From NCBI RefSeq assembly GCF_003112555.1, contig NZ_BEWB01000011.1, positions 1-64,000 on the forward strand: 64,000 nucleotides of DNA, written 5' to 3'. Position 1 is the stretch's first letter, and each line of letters starts with the position of its first letter. Positions 23,612-31,489 of this stretch are shown in pieces. The notes beneath the pieces were generated by a model. It searched no databases. It was not told where the DNA came from and worked only from the letters and a program-made list of their open reading frames with translations. The stretch comes from Streptomyces coelicoflavus (GTDB lineage Bacteria > Actinomycetota > Actinomycetes > Streptomycetales > Streptomycetaceae). Both the position numbers and the translations under genes were made by a program.

Positions 23612-24511
23612 ATGAACGAAATCAACGAGAGTCACGACACCGGCTCCGTACGGGAGTTCACCGTGAGCGACGCGGACGCCGGTCCCTACGCGCTCACCGA
23701 AGGACCGGACGGCGCCCTGTGGTTCACCCTCGTCCACCGGGGCGCCGTCGCCCGCAGGGGCCCGGACGACGGACTGGTCACCGTCCACCCGGTCGGCGAC
23801 GGGCCGACCGTGATCACGGCGGGCCCGGACGGCGCCCTGTGGTTCACCGAGTACCGGGCGCACCGCATCGGCCGCCTCACCCCCGAGGGCGACTACGCGT
23901 CCTTCGCGCCCCGCACGCCCGGGGGCGGGCCGTTCGGAATCACGGCGGGACCGGACGGCGCGATGTGGTTCACGCTCTCCTCCGCCGACCGCGTCGGCCG
24001 CGTCACCGTGGACGGCGAGGTCACCGAGTACCCGGCGCCCGGCGCCTTCCCGTCCGCCCTCACGACCGGGTCCGACGGCGCCCTGTGGTGCACGCTCAAC
24101 CAGGGCAACGCCGTGGGACGGCTGACCACCGACGGCCACGGCACCGCGTACCCGCTGCCGACCGAGGGTGCCGGGCCGGTGGGCATCGCCGCGGGTCCCG
24201 ACGGCGCCCTGTGGTTCACCGAGATCGGGGCCGGGCGGATCGGCCGGATCACCGTCGACGGCGCCGTCACCGAGTACCCGCTGCCCGACCCCGCGGCCAG
24301 GCCGCACGCGGTGACGGCCGGGCCCGACGGCGCGCTGTGGTTCACCGAGTGGGGCGGTGGCCGGGTCGGCCGGATCACCGTCGACGGCGACATCACCTCC
24401 TACGCGCTCTCCCGCACCGACTGCGAACCGCACGGCATCACCGCACACGACGGCGCCCTGTGGTGCGCCCTGGAAACCGGCTCCCTGGCCAGAATCGAGG
24501 TCCGGCCTTGA
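23612..24511 (+). CDS. vgb: Streptogramin B lyase (virginiamycin B lyase, Vgb)
   Basis: A 299-residue protein, the usual length of Vgb. It is made of seven repeats of the GPDGALWFTE type that form a seven-bladed beta-propeller. The catalytic residues known from staphylococcal Vgb (His228, Glu268, His270) have equivalents at His232, Glu272 and His274 (RPHAVTAG and CEPHGIT) with identical spacing of 40 and 2. The enzyme opens the cyclic depsipeptide ring of group B streptogramins by elimination at the ester bond, needing Mg2+ and no water. Its stop overlaps the TTG of the vat gene. Confidence 0.92.
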   Translation: MNEINESHDTGSVREFTVSDADAGPYALTEGPDGALWFTLVHRGAVARRGPDDGLVTVHPVGDGPTVITAGPDGALWFTEYRAHRIGRLTPEGDYASFAPRTPGGGPFGITAGPDGAMWFTLSSADRVGRVTVDGEVTEYPAPGAFPSALTTGSDGALWCTLNQGNAVGRLTTDGHGTAYPLPTEGAGPVGIAAGPDGALWFTEIGAGRIGRITVDGAVTEYPLPDPAARPHAVTAGPDGALWFTEWGGGRVGRITVDGDITSYALSRTDCEPHGITAHDGALWCALETGSLARIEVRP

Positions 24512-25191
24512 CCGACTCCGCCCCCGAGCCCGCGCCCGCTCCGGGTGCCGCTCCCGACCCGGACGTGCTGCATCCCCTCGCGCAGCACCCGCGCGTCGTC
24601 CTGCTCAAGCCCCTCGTCACCGACGAGCGCATCCAGGTCGGCGACTTCACCTACTACGACGACCCCGACGACGCCACCGCCTTCCAGACCCGCAACGTGC
24701 TCTACGCCTACGGTCCGGAGCGGCTGATCATCGGCAAGTACTGCGCGATCGCCACCGGCACCCGGTTCCTGATGGCCGGGGCCGAGCATCCCACCATGGG
24801 CGTGTCGACGTTCCCGTTCACCATGTTCGGCGGCGCCTGGGCCGAGGCCACGCTCGACCTGGTCACCGGCATGCCCAGCCGCGGCGACACCGTCGTCGGC
24901 AACGACGTGTGGTTCGGCTACGGCGCCACCGTCATGCCCGGCGTGCGCATCGGCGACGGCGCGATCATCGCCGCCGGGTCACTGGTGACCGGGGACGTGC
25001 CGCCGTACACCGTGGTCGGCGGCAGTCCGGCCCGGCCCATCCGTACCCGGTACGACGCCGAGGACGTCGCGCGGCTGCAACGGGCCGCGTGGTGGGACTG
25101 GCCGGTCGAGCTGGTCACCCGCCACGTGCGGACGATCATGTCGGGCACCCCGGCCGGGATCGAGGCCGTCGCGACGAAGGAGCTGCCCTGA
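24508..25191 (+). CDS. vat: Streptogramin A acetyltransferase (Vat-type xenobiotic acyltransferase)
   Basis: A 227-residue protein. The TTG start overlaps the vgb stop (TTGA) and has GAGG seven bases upstream. It is a left-handed beta-helix hexapeptide acyltransferase of the Vat/CatB family: YAYGPERLIIGKYCAIATGT, then DVWFGYGATVMPGVRIGDGA and IIAAGSLVTGDVPPYTVVGG. The catalytic His is His94 in AGAEHPTMG, like VatD His82. The enzyme acetylates the single hydroxyl of group A streptogramins with acetyl-CoA. Coupled to vgb, it would give resistance to both streptogramin components. An Ala/Pro-rich leader of 20 residues is extra. Confidence 0.9.
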   Translation: MTDSAPEPAPAPGAAPDPDVLHPLAQHPRVVLLKPLVTDERIQVGDFTYYDDPDDATAFQTRNVLYAYGPERLIIGKYCAIATGTRFLMAGAEHPTMGVSTFPFTMFGGAWAEATLDLVTGMPSRGDTVVGNDVWFGYGATVMPGVRIGDGAIIAAGSLVTGDVPPYTVVGGSPARPIRTRYDAEDVARLQRAAWWDWPVELVTRHVRTIMSGTPAGIEAVATKELP

Positions 25192-25265
25192 CCGCTGCCA
25201 CGCCGTCCCCCGCCGCCCGTACCCCGGACCGATCCGCCGCAGGACCCACGGAAGGAAGCACCCGC

Positions 25266-25982
25266 TTGACCGACCCGACGCACTCCCCCGCCTCCGACGC
25301 CGCCGCCCCCGTCTTCGACGCCGCCGCCGAGTTCGACCGGCAGGTCCGCACCCTCGTCGCGCTCGGCTATCCGGCGCTGTCCGGCCACTCGCCCGAGCGG
25401 TTCACCGAACTGGTCGCACCGCTGCGCGCCGAGGCCGTGGCCCGCACGGACTCCGCGGCGTCCGCGGGGACGTCCGCGGCGTACGACCCCGCCGTCACCG
25501 GCCGGGTGCCCTTCGTCCTGGTCGTGGGACGCGAACGGGCCCCGATCGAGCGGACCATGCCCCTGACCGCGCTGCACGGCGGCCGGCTGCCCGGGTTCGT
25601 CGACCGCAGCTTCGAACCGGGCTCCCTGGAGCGGTTCGTCGCCACCGAGCCGGCCCGGCCGCCCGGGAAGGACGGCGTCCACCTGCTGTTCGACGTCGAG
25701 CGCGGGGAGGAGTTCTGCGGGGTCGTGCCGGGTGACGCGATGGCCACCGTCGCCGGGCGGGGCCGCACCTTGCTCACCATCGAGGAGGGCATCGCCCTGC
25801 TGACCCACGTCCCGGAGATCCTGGTCAAGAACAAGTGCTTCTCGATGGGCGGTTCACGGTGCGGGGACCGCCGGGTCCCGGCGCTCTGGATCAGCAAGCG
25901 GGCCCCGAAGCTCGGCTGGTGCTGGGAGGGCAACCCGCACACCTGGCTCGGTATGGCCTCCGCCGGGGCGCGTCACGCCTGA
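25266..25982 (+). CDS. DUF5701-like protein in the streptogramin operon
   Basis: A 238-residue protein. The TTG start at 25266 has GGAAGGA nine bases upstream; no better ATG or GTG exists. Helical N-terminus (EFDRQVRTLVALGYPALSGH), then an alpha/beta region (VPFVLVVGRERAPIERTMPL, EFCGVVPGDAMATVAGRGRT). The C-terminus has several Cys and Trp (KNKCFSMGGSRCGDRRVPAL, then WCWEGNPHTWLGMA). It resembles DUF5701 proteins of actinobacteria, which have no known function. It follows vat by 74 bases and probably belongs to the same transcript. Confidence 0.7.
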   Translation: MTDPTHSPASDAAAPVFDAAAEFDRQVRTLVALGYPALSGHSPERFTELVAPLRAEAVARTDSAASAGTSAAYDPAVTGRVPFVLVVGRERAPIERTMPLTALHGGRLPGFVDRSFEPGSLERFVATEPARPPGKDGVHLLFDVERGEEFCGVVPGDAMATVAGRGRTLLTIEEGIALLTHVPEILVKNKCFSMGGSRCGDRRVPALWISKRAPKLGWCWEGNPHTWLGMASAGARHA

Positions 25983-26043
25983 GCACCGTCCCGCCCGGGT
26001 GCCGCCGTCACACCGCGGCCTCCGGCCCGCCCGGGTGGTGGCG

Positions 26044-27135
26044 TCACGCCGCGGCCTCCGGCCCGCCGCCGTCCGGCGCCTGGTAGCGCAGCAGCAGCAT
26101 CGCCGCGTCGTCGTGGTGGGGGCCCGCCGCGTGCCGTACGAGGTCCTCGCGCAGGGCGTCGAGGGCGCGGTGGGCGTCGGGGTCCTTCAGCAGGTGGGCG
26201 CGGTCGGCGAGCGGGTAGAAGTCGCCGCGCTCGTCGCGGGCCTCCGTGACGCCGTCGGTGTAGAGGAGCAGTTGGTCGCCCGGGAGGAAGGGCACCGGGA
26301 AGGGGTCGGGGCCGGGGCCGCCGTGCGCGGCGAGGCCCAGCGGGAGGGCGTGGGCGGGCGGCTCCGGGAAGTCGGCGGTGCCGTCGCCGTGGACGAGCAG
26401 CGGCGCGGGGTGGCCGTAGTTGAGGAGGACGGCGCGGTGGTCGTGGCCGATCTCGGCGAGGATGGCGGTGACGAACTTCTCGTCCTCCAGCTCCCGGGCG
26501 ACGCTGCGCTCGAGCCGCTCCCCCAGTTTGACCAGGTCCTTCTCGTCGTACGCCGCCTCCCGGAAGGCCCCGAGCACACGGGCCGCGGTTTCCACGGCCG
26601 CGAGGCCCTTGCCCTGGACGTCGCCGACGATCACCCGGACGCCGTGCGGCGAGGCCACCACCTCGTACAGGTCGCCGCCGATCCGGGCCTCCGCGACCGC
26701 CGAGGTGTAGGAGACGGCCGCGTGCAGCGGGCCCGCGGTCAGCGGGACCGGGCGCAGCAGGACCCGCTGGGCCACCTCCGCGATCGAGCGCACGCTGGCC
26801 AGCTCGGCCTCGCGGCGCGAACGCATCACGGCCGCCGCGATGCCGACGCCGGTCACGCCGGCCACCGACATCATGGCGGTGTAGCCGCGGGGGCGGTCGA
26901 AGAGCCCGTTGTACATGCCGAGGCCGACACAGAGCAGGAGCGCGACCAGTCCGATCACCGCGGTGCGCCGCCAGCCGCCGACCAGTCCGGCGAAGGCGGG
27001 GCCCAGCGACACCAGGGGCAGCAGCCCCACCCCCGGTCCGGCCGTGACGTCCACGACGGCGACCACGGCCATGGCGGCGGCGGGCATCCAGGACAGCAGC
27101 ACCGCGGAACCGGACGGCGTCTTCTCAACGGTCAT
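26044..27135 (-). CDS. PP2C/SpoIIE-type serine phosphatase, membrane bound
   Basis: A 363-residue protein, GGAG six bases before the ATG. Residues 10-105 form three or four membrane helices. The SpoIIE domain follows from about 135 (VSYTSAVAEARIGGDLYEVV, VIVGDVQGKGLAAVETAARV, LLLYTDGVTEARDERGDFYP, then HHDDAAMLLLRY) with the metal-binding Asp residues in GGDLYE, GDVQGKG, TDGVTEA and DDAAML. Such phosphatases act on anti-sigma-factor antagonists (SpoIIAA type). No sensor domain other than the helices is present, and no antagonist gene is next to it. Confidence 0.9.
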   Translation of the reverse strand: MTVEKTPSGSAVLLSWMPAAAMAVVAVVDVTAGPGVGLLPLVSLGPAFAGLVGGWRRTAVIGLVALLLCVGLGMYNGLFDRPRGYTAMMSVAGVTGVGIAAAVMRSRREAELASVRSIAEVAQRVLLRPVPLTAGPLHAAVSYTSAVAEARIGGDLYEVVASPHGVRVIVGDVQGKGLAAVETAARVLGAFREAAYDEKDLVKLGERLERSVARELEDEKFVTAILAEIGHDHRAVLLNYGHPAPLLVHGDGTADFPEPPAHALPLGLAAHGGPGPDPFPVPFLPGDQLLLYTDGVTEARDERGDFYPLADRAHLLKDPDAHRALDALREDLVRHAAGPHHDDAAMLLLRYQAPDGGGPEAAA

Positions 27136-27248
27136 GACTACTCCGGTGTCGCAGCGCTCAAGAGCCGCCCTCTCCCTGTCCTCAGGCGCCCTCCCCAGCC
27201 TCTCACCCTAGGCAAGGGGCGGAACGAACAGGAGTTTCCCGGCGCTCC

Positions 27249-28478
27249 TTAACCCAATCGAGGCCGAGCCGCAGCCGCCGCCCGCGTCGGCAGCAGCCCG
27301 CCGTCGGGCGCGTTGCGCCTGCTCACCACCGTCAGCGTGAGCGTCACCGTGAGCGAGGCGAGCGCCATCACGGTCATGGCCGTCGCCGGTGAGGTGAACT
27401 GGGCGACCGTGCCGGCCAGCGTCGCGGCGACGCCCTGCATGGTGAGCATCCCGGCGGAGTGCAGCCCGAGGGCGTGTCCGGAGAGGTCGTCGGGGGTCAG
27501 GGTCACCAGGCGCTCCTGCTGCACCAGGCTCGCGCCGAAGCCGACGGAGGCCAGGGCGACCAGTACGGCCGTCAGCGGCAGCGGCGGACGCAGGAACAGG
27601 ACGAGGTACGGCGTGGCCAGCAGCACCAAGAGCGGGACGCCGAGGCGTGGGCGCAGCCGGACCGGGAGCAGCCGGCCGACGGTCACGTCCCCGGCGAGCA
27701 TGCCCAGCGCGGCACAGGCGAACAGCGTGCCCGCGGCGCGGGGGTCGTAGGAGACGTACAGGGACTCGCAGCCGACGACGAGGCCGTTGGGGATCCACAG
27801 GGCCAGGTACACGTGGCGGCGCGGGCGGGCGGACCACAGGCGGGAGTTGGCACGCCAGGTGGCCCGTACGGAGGGGCGGCCCGCGGTGCGGGGCGGGCGC
27901 CGGGTCAGCCGCAGGGCGACGCAGGTGGCCGTGGCGTACAGACCGGCCGCGAGGAGCAGGCACAGGCGCGGTGCCAGCAGGGTCAGCAGGACGCCGCCGA
28001 CCGCGTAACCGGCGATCTGGAGGACGCCGTTCATCATGTTGAAGAGCGAACGCCCGGTCAGGTAGCCGTCCTTGGCGAGGATCTCGGTCAGCAGCCCCCA
28101 GCGGACCCCGCCGCCGACGGAGGCGATCAGGCCCTTGACCAGGACGAGGGCGAGCATGCCCCACACCGGCAGGCCGGGCAGCGCGAGCGCCGCGGTGATG
28201 ACGGCGAAGGCCGCCGAGAGGCCGGCCAGCGTGGCACGCGGGGGCAGCCGGTCGGCGCCGGAGAGGAAGAACATGGCGCCCAGCACCTGGGCGAGCGCGG
28301 GGCCGAACATGCTGAGCGCGGAGAGCAGCGGCGAGTCCGTCGCGCGGTACACCAGCGTGCCGAGGGCGAGGCCGCTCACCGTCTGGGCGGCGAGGTTGGC
28401 GGCGGAGGAGAGGAAGAGGGGGCTGAACTCCGGGGTGCGGAAGAGGTCCGCGTAGCTTCTGCGGCTGGTGTCGGGCAT
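27249..28478 (-). CDS. MFS transporter (12 helices)
   Basis: A 409-residue protein with about 12 hydrophobic segments. The N-terminus is MPDTSRRSYADLFRTPEFSP, typical of the EntS/MFS_3-like group of actinobacterial exporters (LFLSSAANLAAQTVSGLALG). The ribosome site is weak, so it may be read from a short leader. The gene is divergent from the winged-helix regulator at 28557 with a palindrome between them. The substrate is unknown. Confidence 0.85.
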   Translation of the reverse strand: MPDTSRRSYADLFRTPEFSPLFLSSAANLAAQTVSGLALGTLVYRATDSPLLSALSMFGPALAQVLGAMFFLSGADRLPPRATLAGLSAAFAVITAALALPGLPVWGMLALVLVKGLIASVGGGVRWGLLTEILAKDGYLTGRSLFNMMNGVLQIAGYAVGGVLLTLLAPRLCLLLAAGLYATATCVALRLTRRPPRTAGRPSVRATWRANSRLWSARPRRHVYLALWIPNGLVVGCESLYVSYDPRAAGTLFACAALGMLAGDVTVGRLLPVRLRPRLGVPLLVLLATPYLVLFLRPPLPLTAVLVALASVGFGASLVQQERLVTLTPDDLSGHALGLHSAGMLTMQGVAATLAGTVAQFTSPATAMTVMALASLTVTLTLTVVSRRNAPDGGLLPTRAAAAARPRLG

Positions 28479-28517
28479 GCGGGGAGTGTGGGGCGCCCGC
28501 CGGACCGGCGGTTAATG

Positions 28518-28535
28518 TTTCGCGCGGACGCGAAA
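28518..28535. promoter_or_regulatory. Operator palindrome TTTCGCG-CGGA-CGCGAAA
   Basis: A perfect 7-bp inverted repeat with a 4-base centre lies in the 78-base divergent space between the MFS gene and the ArsR-type regulator gene. The position, 22 bases from the regulator ATG and 40 from the transporter ATG, suits an autoregulatory operator. Confidence 0.65.
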
Positions 28536-28556
28536 GGTGGCGGGAGGGGGCGGGCC

Positions 28557-29540
28557 ATGGGCTGGTGGGAGGTCAACGCCGACACGCTCGCCCGGAGCCG
28601 TTTCGTCGTGTCGCCGCTCGACGAGACCCTCGCCTGTCTGAAGCTGCTGCACGCCGGGGTGGCCGCACATCCCGGCGAACGGGCGTGGCTCGACACCCAC
28701 CGGCCCGCCCATCTGCGCCGGATGGCGGCCGACCCGGTGACCGCGCTGCTCGTCGACGCGGGTCTCGGCCGGGGCTGGAACGCCGACTTCCTCACCCCCG
28801 TCCCGGTCGAGGGCCTCAGCTTCGAGGAGGGCGTGGCGCGGATCCGGGCGGCCCGCCCCGACGAGGCCCGCGCCGGTCTGACGGTCTCCGTCGGAGGCCC
28901 GCTCCCGGCCGCCCTGGACCGCGACGACCTGCCGGAGCGGGCCGCGGCGCTGCTCGAGGAGGTCTGGGCGGAGGCGGTGCGGCCGGACTGGGACCGGCGC
29001 CGCCGGGTCCTGGAGGCGGACGTCGTCGCGCGGACCGCGCAGGTGAGCCGGGGCGGCTGGGCCACGGTGCTGGACGCCCTGCGGCCCGGCACCCGCTGGC
29101 TGGGCGACAACCGGCTCCAGATCAACCTGAGGCCGTACCCGCCGCGCGAGCTGTCCGGGGCGGAGCTGCTCCTCGTGCCGATCACCCCGCAGCGGCACGG
29201 CTGGGTGTCGTGGAAGGAGCCCGAGCGGTACGCGGTGGTCTACCCGTGCGCGGGCACCCTCGCGGACGACGGCGCCCGGCGCGTGCCCGCCGCACTCGGC
29301 GCGCTGCTCGGACCGGCCCGCGCGGCCGTGCTGACGCTGCTCGCCACCCCCATGAGCACCAGCCAGCTGGTCGGCGTGACCGGCCAGCGCCTCGGCTCGG
29401 TCGGCCGGCACCTGCGGGTGCTGCTCGACGCGGGACTGGTGGAGCGGCGGCGCGCGGGCCGGTCGGTGCTGTACTCGCGGACACCGGCCGGGGAGGTGCT
29501 CGTCGAGGCGGGCGGCGGGGGCCGTAGGGGGCCGGACTAG
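28557..29540 (+). CDS. ArsR-like winged-helix regulator (DUF5937 type)
   Basis: A 327-residue protein. ATG at 28557 follows GGGAGGGGG. The first 230 residues resemble the DUF5937 domain of actinobacterial regulators (MGWWEVNADTLARSRFVVSP, PRELSGAELLLVPITPQRHG). The end, about 250-320, is an ArsR-type winged helix (LGPARAAVLTLLATPMSTSQ, GSVGRHLRVLLDAGLVERRR). It is divergent from an MFS exporter gene and probably represses it and itself through the palindrome at 28518. The inducer is unknown. Confidence 0.82.
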   Translation: MGWWEVNADTLARSRFVVSPLDETLACLKLLHAGVAAHPGERAWLDTHRPAHLRRMAADPVTALLVDAGLGRGWNADFLTPVPVEGLSFEEGVARIRAARPDEARAGLTVSVGGPLPAALDRDDLPERAAALLEEVWAEAVRPDWDRRRRVLEADVVARTAQVSRGGWATVLDALRPGTRWLGDNRLQINLRPYPPRELSGAELLLVPITPQRHGWVSWKEPERYAVVYPCAGTLADDGARRVPAALGALLGPARAAVLTLLATPMSTSQLVGVTGQRLGSVGRHLRVLLDAGLVERRRAGRSVLYSRTPAGEVLVEAGGGGRRGPD

Positions 29541-29550
29541 CATCCGGTGC

Positions 29551-30072
29551 ATGACGACCTCACCGAACACGCGGAACGACGACAGCCTTCCCCTCGACGT
29601 CGAGATCGGCGCCCTCCAGGGCGGGACCGCAGACCTCTCCCAGTACGCGGGGCGGGTCGTGCTGGTGGTGAACGTGGCCTCCAAGTGCGGGCTCACCCCG
29701 CAGTACTCCGGCCTGGAGCGGCTGCACGAGCGGTACGCGGAGCAGGGGTTCACCGTGCTCGGCGTGCCCTGCAACCAGTTCATGGGCCAGGAGCCGGGCA
29801 GCGCCGACGAGATCGCCGAGTTCTGCTCGGCGACGTACGGCGTCACCTTCCCGATGACCGAGAAGGCGGAGGTCAACGGGGAGGGCCGGCACCCGCTGTA
29901 CGACCGGCTGACCGGCTTCGCGGACGCCGAGGGGCACAGCGGGGACATCCGCTGGAACTTCGAGAAGTTCCTGATCGGCCGGGACGGGAAGGTCGCCGCC
30001 CGGTTCTCCCCGCAGACCGAGCCGGAGGCGGCCGAGGTCGTGGCGGCCGTCGAGGCGCGCCTCGCCGGTTGA
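29551..30072 (+). CDS. Glutathione-peroxidase-family thiol peroxidase
   Basis: A 173-residue protein starting MTTSPNTRNDDSLPLDVEIG. The peroxidatic Cys46 is in VASKCGLTPQY, with Gln76 in GVPCNQF and Trp135/Asn136 in RWNFEKFLIGRDG; these four residues form the GPx catalytic tetrad. The enzyme is the Cys (not selenocysteine) type and probably uses thioredoxin or mycothiol rather than glutathione. The gene begins 10 bases after the regulator gene, so they may be co-transcribed. Confidence 0.92.
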   Translation: MTTSPNTRNDDSLPLDVEIGALQGGTADLSQYAGRVVLVVNVASKCGLTPQYSGLERLHERYAEQGFTVLGVPCNQFMGQEPGSADEIAEFCSATYGVTFPMTEKAEVNGEGRHPLYDRLTGFADAEGHSGDIRWNFEKFLIGRDGKVAARFSPQTEPEAAEVVAAVEARLAG

Positions 30073-30107
30073 CCTTCCCCCTGGGGCAAGCCCGAGTGTC
30101 TGCGTCG

Positions 30108-30128
30108 CCGGGCGGAACAGCCGCCCGG
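30108..30128 (+). terminator. Hairpin after the peroxidase gene
   Basis: CCGGGCGG, loop AACAG, CCGCCCGG. It ends on the first base of a GTG that would otherwise be the merR start, which argues for the downstream GTG at 30146. It fits a terminator of the peroxidase gene. Confidence 0.55.
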
Positions 30129-30145
30129 TGACGGAGGATGACGAC

Positions 30146-31030
30146 GTGGACGACGGCATGGGTGACGGCGTGAGCGAGGTGCACGGGGAGGCGTTGCTGA
30201 CCATCGGCGCGTTCGCCGCGCGGGCCCGGCTGTCGGCCAAGGCACTGCGGCTGTACGACCGGCTGGGTCTGCTGGCGCCCGCCCACGTGGACGAGACCAC
30301 GGGCTACCGCTACTACCACGCCGGGCAGGCCGAACACGCCCGGCTCGTGGCCCTGTTGCGCCGGCTGGACATGCCGCTCGCGCGGATCGCCGAGGTGGTC
30401 CACGCGGACGGCGACCGGGCCGCCGGTCTGCTCGACGTCTACTGGACGGACGTGGAGGCCCGGGTGGCCGCGCAGCGCACGCTCGTCGACTACCTCCGTG
30501 GACGGCTGACGGGAAGGGATTCCGACGTGTACGGAAAGTTCGTGGTCGAGACGGTGGACGTGCCGGAGCAGGTACTGATCAGCGAGACCCGGCACCTGCT
30601 GGCGGACGAGCTGCCGACGTGGATCGGTGCCTCACTGGGGCGTCTGGAGGAGGCGGCCCGGGACTGCGGGGGTGTGGCGGCGGCGCCGTTCGTCGTCTAC
30701 CACGCCGACGTGTCGGCGGAGAGCGACGGTCCCGCCGAGTCCTGTGTGCCGGTCGCCGACGAGGCGGCGGCGCGGGCCTGGAGCCAGGAGCGGGGACGGG
30801 CCCGGCAGTCGCGGGTGCGGGTGGAGCCGGCCGGGCGGCTGGCCTACACGCGGATCGCCAAGGCCCAGGTGGAGTATCCGCAGATCCTGGCCGCCTTCGG
30901 GGCGGTGGAGGAGTGGGTCGCCGCGCAGGGCCTGACGGTGACGGGGCCGTGCCGCGAGGTGTACTTCGCCGACTGGGAGACGGCGGGCCCCGAGGACCCG
31001 GTGTGCGACGTGGCGTTCCCGGTGAGGTGA
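30146..31030 (+). CDS. MerR-family regulator with GyrI-like effector domain
   Basis: A 294-residue protein. The start is GTG at 30146 because GGAGG lies eight bases upstream and the earlier GTG (30128) is inside a hairpin. The MerR HTH occupies about 20-90 (LLTIGAFAARARLSAKALRL, YDRLGLLAPAHVDETTGYRY, then YHAGQAEHARLVALLRRLDM). The C-terminal half (about 140-294) resembles the GyrI-like/BmrR effector-binding domain (VETVDVPEQVLISETRHL, CREVYFADWE). These regulators usually sense multidrug or hydrophobic ligands. No obvious target gene is adjacent apart from the peroxidase gene. Confidence 0.85.
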   Translation: MDDGMGDGVSEVHGEALLTIGAFAARARLSAKALRLYDRLGLLAPAHVDETTGYRYYHAGQAEHARLVALLRRLDMPLARIAEVVHADGDRAAGLLDVYWTDVEARVAAQRTLVDYLRGRLTGRDSDVYGKFVVETVDVPEQVLISETRHLLADELPTWIGASLGRLEEAARDCGGVAAAPFVVYHADVSAESDGPAESCVPVADEAAARAWSQERGRARQSRVRVEPAGRLAYTRIAKAQVEYPQILAAFGAVEEWVAAQGLTVTGPCREVYFADWETAGPEDPVCDVAFPVR

Positions 31031-31048
31031 CGTGAGGTGAGGTGACGG

Positions 31049-31089
31049 GTGCCCTCTCGGCAAGGTCGGCGAACTGGTCGAGAGGGCAC
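31049..31089. terminator. Bidirectional hairpin between merR and the DUF397 gene
   Basis: GTGCCCTCTCG and CGAGAGGGCAC pair over 11 bp around a 19-base loop. It lies between two converging genes and can end both transcripts. Confidence 0.7.
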
Positions 31090-31123
31090 TGCCGTCGGTA
31101 CGGCCCGGTGACGCGCGGCGGCG

Positions 31124-31315
31124 CTACTCCTTGACCGAGGTCACGAAGGTGTTCCACGCGTCGGCGGGGAACGCGAGGACCGGGCCGCCGGTCACCTTGG
31201 AGTCGCGTACGGCGAGCGCCGCCACGACCGGTGACCGGACCTCGACGCACGCGCCGTTTCCTCCGGAGTAGGAGGACTTGGTCCACGATTCCTGGGCGCC
31301 CTGAAGAATTGCCAT
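31124..31315 (-). CDS. DUF397-domain small protein
   Basis: A 63-residue protein starting MAILQGAQESWTKSSYSGGN, with GGAG six bases before the ATG. The signature WTKSSYSGGNGACVEV and RDSKVTGGPVLAFP is that of DUF397. These small proteins are always found near XRE/DUF5753 regulators and work as their antagonists or partners (the WhiJ/BldB-type systems of Streptomyces). The XRE gene lies just upstream on the same strand. Confidence 0.9.
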   Translation of the reverse strand: MAILQGAQESWTKSSYSGGNGACVEVRSPVVAALAVRDSKVTGGPVLAFPADAWNTFVTSVKE

Positions 31316-31489
31316 GTCTGCTCCGATGGCGAGTCGCGGGTGTGGTTCACGCCAATGACGTTTGATCTTTGGCGTGATCGACGCTACTCGCTGGCCTCCG
31401 CGGACGGAGCAGCCATTCACTCGACCGGATGACATGTTCCAGGCGAGTCTTCCAGTACATCGTGGCAGGGGTGTACTGTGCCGCACCGC

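Noticed and set aside
21155..25982. Part of a streptogramin biosynthetic cluster
   Set aside because: No NRPS, PKS or tailoring gene is found within the window; only resistance and regulation genes are seen.
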